From contig JAABSF010000213.1 in NCBI GenBank assembly GCA_011390535.1, forward strand, positions 1 to 5,522: a stretch of DNA of 5,522 nt, written 5' to 3'. This stretch comes from Deltaproteobacteria bacterium. GTDB lineage: Bacteria; Myxococcota_A; Polyangia; HGW-17; SLPX01. Under the pieces are notes generated by a model. The model saw only the letters and a list, made by a program, of their open reading frames with translations, was not told the DNA's origin and searched no databases. Within the stretch, counting starts at the first letter, position 1. Every line of letters begins with the position of its first letter. Made by a program: the position numbers and the translations under genes. Positions 5,380-5,522 of the stretch are shown here, in pieces.

Positions 5380-5522
5380 CAAAAAAAGTATATCCACTCC
5401 GGAAAAGAATATTCACCATCCCGAACACTCATGTATGAGGTCTCCAGGCGACTTATTTCAACGTTCTCCGGAGAGTGTGAAATTCTCTTCGTGTTGAGTG
5501 GTTATTAAAGGTTGAAAAAAGA
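5380..5522. other. Upstream stretch without a supportable gene
   Basis: I see no convincing coding region here. On the minus strand two frames are open from the right edge for about 20 codons and then stop, so the tail of an upstream gene cannot be excluded. A perfect 10-bp palindrome TCTCCGGAGA (5465-5474) and a near-palindrome CTCATGTATGAG (5428-5439) are present; neither is followed by a T-run on the minus strand that would make it a terminator. Confidence 0.4.

Noticed and set aside
5428..5474. Palindromes CTCATGTATGAG and TCTCCGGAGA as operators or a terminator
   Set aside because: They are short, carry no T-run, sit upstream of the promoter, and do not resemble the TTTGAC/GTCAAA operator arms. 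They could easily arise by chance.
5431..5508. Small plus-strand ORF (ATG at 5431, 25 codons) that would be divergent from tetR
   Set aside because: No Shine-Dalgarno precedes the ATG, no promoter faces that way, and the peptide has no recognisable feature.

Overview
The window is a bacterial segment of moderate GC in which every gene I can support lies on the minus strand, so transcription runs from right to left. The organism cannot be fixed from this sequence. The protein families present (an FGITYLG-type serine/threonine kinase, a fluoroquinolone-exporter-like ABC system, and a TetR regulator with the 'IPKGTFYLFY' recognition helix) are, from memory, common in Clostridia, spirochaetes and deltaproteobacteria. 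TTG and GTG start codons are used alongside ATG.

Right part (about 2454-5522): a four-gene drug-exporter-type operon. A sigma70-like promoter (5352-5379) is followed directly by a 30-bp inverted repeat (5322-5351) that covers the expected transcription start. Then come a TetR repressor (4695-5300), an ABC ATPase (3844-4698) and two related six-helix ABC-2 permeases (3164-3847 and 2454-3167). Every junction is a 4-nt stop/start overlap (ATGA, ATGA, GTGA), so the genes are almost certainly co-transcribed and translationally coupled. The ATPase plus two unequal permeases matches the layout of the three-gene fluoroquinolone exporter Rv2686c-Rv2688c of Mycobacterium tuberculosis. The likely model is that the repressor sits on the palindrome until a hydrophobic ligand releases it, turning on its own gene and the exporter together.

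Middle (about 2236-2453): an intergenic stretch with a perfect 22-bp tandem duplication, a GC-rich block with a 9-bp tandem repeat, a possible extended -10 promoter for the kinase, and no convincing terminator. The kinase start is ambiguous. A second overlapping frame that begins with ATG also carries a CxxC motif.

Left part (1 to about 2235): a large membrane-anchored Hanks-type kinase (N-terminal zinc-ribbon-like cysteines, complete catalytic domain, long His/Pro/Ser-rich linker, one transmembrane helix, cysteine-containing extracytoplasmic domain of unknown function). Its stop codon abuts the Shine-Dalgarno of a further gene at the window edge, whose first 31 codons look like a class I SAM-dependent methyltransferase. 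I saw no tRNA, rRNA, insertion sequence or CRISPR array. The most useful points for follow-up are the promoter-operator architecture, the kinase N-terminus in two frames, and the kinase's unidentified C-terminal domain.
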